Assembly (NCBI RefSeq): GCF_900091955.1
Contig: NZ_FMDF01000135.1
Location: forward strand, 62,001 to 126,000
Source of the DNA: Streptomyces sp. Ncost-T10-10d
GTDB lineage: Bacteria > Actinomycetota > Actinomycetes > Streptomycetales > Streptomycetaceae
Reading direction: 5' to 3'
Length of the DNA stretch: 64,000 nucleotides
Every line of letters begins with the position of its first letter. Positions within the stretch are counted from its first letter, which is position 1. The notes beneath the pieces were generated by a model. It did no database searches. It saw only the letters and a list, made by a program, of their open reading frames with translations, and was not told the origin of the DNA. Position numbers and translations under genes: made by a program. Shown piece by piece: positions 60,266-64,000 of the stretch.

Positions 60266-60970
60266 TCAGCGCCCGTCCGCCGCCAGGGCCTCTTCGACCC
60301 CGGGCTCCTTCGGCCCCAGGAAGTGCGGGTCGGGCCTGAACACGGCATCCAGCGCCGCCTTCCCGGCCGCGAACATCTCCCGCGTCCCGCCGTAGTACCA
60401 GGTCGCATCGTGTACGGCGTCGACGCCGACCCCGTACGCATCGATCCCCGCGGTCCGGCACAGCGCGATCGCCCGCCGGATGTGGAACCCCTGGCTCACC
60501 AGCACCGCGCGGTCGACGCCGAAGATCTTCTTGGCCCGAACGCACGAGTCCCAGGTGTCGAACCCGGCGAAGTCGCTCACGATCCGCCCGTCCGGCACCC
60601 CGTGCGCCCTGAGATACGTACGCATGGCGTCGGGTTCGTCGTACTCCTTCCGGCTGTTGTCACCGGTCACGAGCACGACCTTCACCTTCCCGTTCCGGTA
60701 GAGCTCGGCGGCGGCGTTCAGCCGGTTCGCGAGATACGGCGACGGCTTGCCCTCCCAGAGACCGGCCCCGAACACCATGGCGACCTGCTGCGCGGGTGCG
60801 TCCGCAGTCGTCCTGACGCGAGCGTCGGCCACGGAGTACATCCAGGTCGTGGGTGCCAGAGCCGCTACGCAGGCGACCATCACCCCCTGCACGAGCCGCC
60901 GCTGCCCGCGCCGCGTCCGCGGCCATCGCGGCCGCAACCGCCCGAGCCGCCCCGGCTGCTTCTCCCACAT
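60266..60970 (-). CDS. YdcF/SanA-like DUF218 protein
   Basis: 234 residues. A membrane anchor (QRRLVQGVMVACVAALAPTTWMYSV) follows an Arg-rich N-terminus, then the DUF218 core: AMVFGAGLWEGKPSPYLANRLNAAAELYRNGKVKVVLVTGDNSRKEYDEPDAMRTYLRAHGVP, DTWDSCVRAKKIFG and VSQGFHIRRAIALCR. SanA/YdcF proteins are linked to envelope integrity and vancomycin exclusion; the enzyme activity is not known. ATG 60970 has GGGGACACCC upstream. Convergent with cutA (29-bp gap). Confidence 0.88.
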   Translation of the reverse strand: MWEKQPGRLGRLRPRWPRTRRGQRRLVQGVMVACVAALAPTTWMYSVADARVRTTADAPAQQVAMVFGAGLWEGKPSPYLANRLNAAAELYRNGKVKVVLVTGDNSRKEYDEPDAMRTYLRAHGVPDGRIVSDFAGFDTWDSCVRAKKIFGVDRAVLVSQGFHIRRAIALCRTAGIDAYGVGVDAVHDATWYYGGTREMFAAGKAALDAVFRPDPHFLGPKEPGVEEALAADGR

Positions 60971-61115
60971 GGGTGTCCCCCTGTCCGTGCCCTGTGCCGC
61001 GCTGTCCCACATGATCGGACGAGCGACGGGGGGAAAGGGTTCTCCAGCTCCCGATTTCGTTGATCTGGTCACCGTTTCCGATCGTGCCGCAGACACCTCG
61101 GGCAGGATGGCCACC

Positions 61116-61647
61116 ATGAACCGACCTGGAACCGGGACAGACGACTGGGTGACCGTCGCCGCGTACGAGAATCTGAAGGGCCGACCGCATCCCGCGGCTG
61201 CCGTCCGCGCTTGACTGCGGGACCGGGGCATCGACTGGATGCCGTTCGCCGTCGACGACCTGCACGTCGACCTGGCCTGCGGCCCGGGCCCGGACGGCCA
61301 CTGGCACGGCGGGATCACCGTCCGCGTCCGGGCTTCGGCGCTGATTCCGCTCGGCCTCCATCCCGACCAGCCGACCTCGCAGCCAGGATTCCCGTCTGCC
61401 CCGGCGTGGTGGCACGCGGCAGCGGAACGGGCGGCCCGGAAAACCCATTGAAGCAGCGCGGTCGGGGACATCCTCCACCGGCTCTGCGACGGCGTGGACC
61501 ACCAGCCCCACGAACTGCGCCGGGACGAGAGCCGGTTGGGCGAGGCGGACGAGGCATGGGTGCCGGTGCGCACCCCGGACGGGCCGGGCGTGCTGCTCCG
61601 GTGCGACTCGGACCGAGACCGGCGATTGTCCGGAGAACGCCCAGTAG
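61116..61647 (+). pseudogene. Decayed gene of unknown function with two in-frame TGA codons
   Basis: A single reading frame with strong third-position G/C bias runs from ATG 61116 through the region but is interrupted by TGA at 61212-61214 and 61449-61451. Segments read MNRPGTGTDDWVTVAAYENL..., then LRDRGIDWMPFAVDDLHVDLACGPG..., then SSAVGDILHRLCDGVDHQPHELRRDESRLGEADEAW. Both stops could come from TGG by one G-to-A change. The 3' end is uncertain because the frame runs on into the HAD gene; 61647 is a TAG in another frame. No family recognised. Confidence 0.55.
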
Positions 61648-61656
61648 CATCGGGCA

Positions 61657-62469
61657 ATGTTGCTTCCACGGCTGATCGCCTCCGATCTCGACGGCACACT
61701 CCTGCGCAACGACGGCACCCTCTCGCCCCGCACCCTGCGCGCCCTGCGCACGGCCGAGAGCGCGGGTACAGAGGTCGTCCTCGTCACTGCCCGGCCGCCC
61801 AGATTCGTCGACCGGCTCGCCGAGGCCGCCGGCCTCAAGGGGACAGCCGTGTGCAGCAACGGGGCGGTGGTGTACGACATCGGGACGCGCGCCGTCGTCT
61901 CCTTCCGCGCCCTGCCCCTCGCCACCGCCCGGCGCGTGGCCACCGCGCTCGCCGCTGCCGTGCCCGAGATCGGCTTCGCCCTGGAGACCGGCAGCCATGT
62001 CCTGTACGAACCCGCCTACCGGCTGCGGCTCTCCGAGGACATCGGCGCCGAGCTGCCCGTACCGTCGCTGGCGGATCTGTGGCTGACCGACGTCCCCGTC
62101 ACCAAGCTGCTCGCCTGGTCGGACCGGCTCGACGCGGACGCCCTGCTGGCCGCTGCCGAGGAAGGGACGGGCGACGAGGTACAGCTCACCCACTCCGGCG
62201 GGCGCGGGCTGCTGGAGGTCAGCGCGTCCGGCGTCACCAAGGCCGGCACGCTCTCGATGCTGTGCGCCGGGCGGGGCATCGACGCCACGGAGGTCATCGC
62301 CTTCGGTGACATGCCCAACGACCTGACCGTCCTCGACTGGGCCGGCACCGGCTACGCGATGGGCAATGCCCACCCGAGTGTGCTGGCCGCCATACGGACG
62401 CACACGCTCTCCAACGAGGAGGACGGGGTCGCGCACGTCATCGAGCGGCTCTTCGGCGGCGCGGCCTGA
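61657..62469 (+). CDS. HAD-superfamily Cof-type phosphatase
   Basis: 270 residues: motif I SDLDGTLLRNDGTLS (catalytic Asp pair), motif II VLVTARPP, a C2B cap, motif III VTKAG and motif IV VIAFGDMPNDLTVLDWAGTGYAMGNA. Cof-type HAD enzymes dephosphorylate sugar phosphates, flavin mononucleotide and related metabolites; the substrate is not readable. ATG 61657 directly follows the decayed gene and has no clear ribosome site. Confidence 0.92.
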   Translation: MLLPRLIASDLDGTLLRNDGTLSPRTLRALRTAESAGTEVVLVTARPPRFVDRLAEAAGLKGTAVCSNGAVVYDIGTRAVVSFRALPLATARRVATALAAAVPEIGFALETGSHVLYEPAYRLRLSEDIGAELPVPSLADLWLTDVPVTKLLAWSDRLDADALLAAAEEGTGDEVQLTHSGGRGLLEVSASGVTKAGTLSMLCAGRGIDATEVIAFGDMPNDLTVLDWAGTGYAMGNAHPSVLAAIRTHTLSNEEDGVAHVIERLFGGAA

Positions 62470-62580
62470 TTCCGAGGCCCGGCACGGCCCGGCTCCGCCC
62501 CGAACGCTCGACGCGCCCGCGGGAGGCACCCGTCATCCTCGCGCAACGGTGTGGCAACCTCGGCCCTGCATCATCGGTCC

Positions 62581-62778
62581 ATGACGGAGTCGGCACCGGC
62601 ACATCCCGATGAGTCCTTGCCCCTCGACAGCACGGCGCAACTGTTGACGCGCATCACCGCGCAGCTCGGCACCCAGCTGAGCCTCGTCTCCCTGAACGGA
62701 ACCCGCCGGACCGCCGCACAGGCCCCGGCCCCGGACACTGCCCGGCGGTTCACGGCCGGGGTCGTGACGGCCGAATAG
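62581..62778 (+). CDS. Hypothetical small protein
   Basis: 65 residues from ATG 62581: an acidic start (TESAPAHPDESLPLDSTAQLL), then an Ala/Arg-rich C-terminus. Third-position G/C bias is moderate and no ribosome site is strong; an upstream in-frame ATG at 62551 also exists. No family recognised. It may be a real small gene or chance. Confidence 0.35.
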   Translation: MTESAPAHPDESLPLDSTAQLLTRITAQLGTQLSLVSLNGTRRTAAQAPAPDTARRFTAGVVTAE

Positions 62779-62861
62779 CGGCTCGTGGCTCCTTCCCCCG
62801 ATCCGGCCGCCGCGCATTCGCCTGAGCTCTCTTGTCGGCCCGGCCGTTTACTGTCGGAACC

Positions 62862-64000
62862 ATGGACGGCATGGACGGCATGGACGGTACGCAGGGCACA
62901 CAGTGCGCGCAGGGCACTCAGTGCGCACAGGACCACGGCACGGCCCCCTACGGCGCGGCCGACGCCGAGCGCTGGGACACCGAGCCGGACAAACGGCCCG
63001 GTCGTACCGCATTCCAGCGTGACCGCGCCCGAGTGCTGCATTCCGCCGCGCTGCGCCGCCTCGCCGGGAAGACCCAGGTCGTCACTCCCGGCACCCGTAG
63101 CCACGCCTGGGACGCCAGCCCGCGTACCCGGCTCACGCACTCCCTGGAATGCGCCCAGGTCGGGCGCGAACTCGGGGCGGCGCTCGGCTGCGACCCCGAT
63201 CTGGTCGAGACGGCCTGCCTCGCCCATGACCTGGGCCACCCGCCGTTCGGACACAACGGGGAGCAGGCGCTCAACGACTTCGCGTCGGACTGCGGGGGCT
63301 TCGAGGGCAACGCCCAGTCGCTGCGCCTGCTGACCAGGCTCGAACCGAAGCGGTTCGTGCCCGACACCCGGACCGGCGAGCTGGTCAGCGTCGGACTCAA
63401 CCTGACCCGTGCCGCTCTGGACGCGGCCACCAAGTACCCGTGGCCGCGTGGCGGGCACCCCTTCGACCCCGGCTCGCCGAAATTCGGGGTGTACGAGGAC
63501 GACCTGCCGGTCTTCGAGTGGGCCCGCCGGGGCGCCCCGAAGGACCGCAAGTGCTTCGAGGCCCAGGTCATGGACTGGTCCGACGACGTCGCGTACTCGG
63601 TGCACGACTTCGAGGACGGGCTGCACGCCGGGCACATCGACCCCAATTGTCTCTACGCCGAGCCCGAGCGGAACGAGATCTGGGCGGTCGCCGTCGGCCG
63701 CTACGTTCCGGCGGACACCCACCCCGACGAACTGGCCGACGCTCTGGACCGGCTCATCGGCCAGGACTGGTGGCCGCACGGCTACGACGGATCCGCCGTC
63801 GCCCAGGCCCGGCTGAAGGACGCGACGAGCCAGCTGATCGGCCGGTTCTGTCTCGCCGCCGAGAGCAGCACCCGGCTGGCGTACGGGACGGGTCGCCTCG
63901 GCCGCTACGGCGCCGAACTCGTCGTCCCCCGCGAGGCACGCAACGAATGCGCCGTGCTCAAGGCGGTCGCCGACCGGTACGTCATGCAGCGCGCCGAGCA
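62862..64000 (+). CDS. dgt: Deoxyguanosinetriphosphate triphosphohydrolase-like protein (3' truncated)
   Basis: The frame is open from ATG 62862 to the window edge (380 codons visible). The HD-domain motif is clear (LRRLAGKTQVV...RLTHSLECAQVGREL, CLAHDLGHPPFGHNGE), followed by MDWSDDVAYSVHDFEDGLHAGHI, the conserved dGTPase region. It hydrolyses dNTPs to the nucleoside and triphosphate, limiting dNTP pools. The N-terminus is odd: three tandem MDG codon triplets (ATG at 62862, 62871, 62880) and a GTQ/CAQ repeat, so the true start is ambiguous. Confidence 0.93.
   Translation, partial: MDGMDGMDGTQGTQCAQGTQCAQDHGTAPYGAADAERWDTEPDKRPGRTAFQRDRARVLHSAALRRLAGKTQVVTPGTRSHAWDASPRTRLTHSLECAQVGRELGAALGCDPDLVETACLAHDLGHPPFGHNGEQALNDFASDCGGFEGNAQSLRLLTRLEPKRFVPDTRTGELVSVGLNLTRAALDAATKYPWPRGGHPFDPGSPKFGVYEDDLPVFEWARRGAPKDRKCFEAQVMDWSDDVAYSVHDFEDGLHAGHIDPNCLYAEPERNEIWAVAVGRYVPADTHPDELADALDRLIGQDWWPHGYDGSAVAQARLKDATSQLIGRFCLAAESSTRLAYGTGRLGRYGAELVVPREARNECAVLKAVADRYVMQRAE

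Noticed and set aside
58181..61063. 960-codon open frame on the plus strand through the TnpB-related gene
   Set aside because: Antisense to the TnpB-related and YdcF-like genes; no recognisable motifs.
61212..61451. TGA codons read as selenocysteine
   Set aside because: No SECIS-like hairpin is evident, the positions do not resemble redox motifs, and gene decay explains two stops more simply.
1..64000. tRNA or rRNA genes
   Set aside because: No cloverleaf with a GTTCGA-type T arm and matching acceptor stem, and no rRNA-like sequence, was found on reading through the intergenic regions; a tRNA-finder run would settle this.

Overview
The window is a stretch of high-GC actinobacterial chromosome, almost certainly Streptomyces. 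Coding third positions are nearly all G or C, GTG starts are common, stop-start overlaps are frequent, and the gene order is the conserved Streptomyces housekeeping order (hemW, hrcA-dnaJ, rsmE, phoH-ybeY-corC-era, leuA, recO-uppS, zur-znuBCA, glyS, dusB, ppdK, dgt). I saw no rRNA, tRNA, CRISPR array, prophage or plasmid replication gene. Long antisense ORFs mirror most genes, as expected at this GC content.

Layout. 1-9.6 kb: the 3' part of a SpoIIE-type phosphatase, hemW, a leftward MBL hydrolase/DUF3097 pair, the CIRCE-controlled hrcA-dnaJ operon, a nitronate monooxygenase-rsmE pair and a lipoprotein. 9.6-18.1 kb: a Tricorn-type protease, a HIT protein, RNase Z, an adenine deaminase-like enzyme, an MFS exporter and a PfkB kinase. 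18.2-25.5 kb: phoH-ybeY-corC-yjbR, a cytidine-deaminase-like protein without zinc ligands, an inserted two-gene WxL/DUF916 secreted cell-wall module, and era. 25.6-29.1 kb: an emfourin-protealysin inhibitor/protease pair and leuA behind a Leu-codon leader peptide. 29.3-35.9 kb: a TerB-like protein, an MMPL exporter with a two-component system, then recO-uppS. 35.9-40.7 kb: zur and the znuABC zinc importer with two Zur-box candidates, then glyS. 40.8-46.7 kb: small proteins, two drug-type MFS exporters around an XRE/MmyB-like regulator, dusB. 46.7-52.1 kb: a low-GC intergenic region, ppdK, several strong hairpins, a TTA-containing ArsR-like regulator and a VOC protein. 52.1-58.0 kb: an SDR, a TSUP transporter, a class F sortase beside a repeat-rich surface protein, DUF5990, a class IV aminotransferase and an FMN reductase. 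58.1-64 kb: a TnpB-related nuclease gene, cutA, a YdcF-like protein, a decayed gene with two in-frame stops, a HAD phosphatase, and dgt running off the right edge.

Most of the window is core biology: protein quality control (HrcA/DnaJ, Tricorn), RNA maturation (RsmE, RNase Z, YbeY, Era, DusB), zinc homeostasis, leucine synthesis and cell-wall precursor synthesis. The accessory material that stands out is the WxL/DUF916 pair, the sortase/substrate pair, the TnpB-related gene and several unexplained palindromes and repeats. Two genes (the SpoIIE phosphatase and the regulator at 50634) contain the rare TTA codon that ties translation to bldA in Streptomyces.
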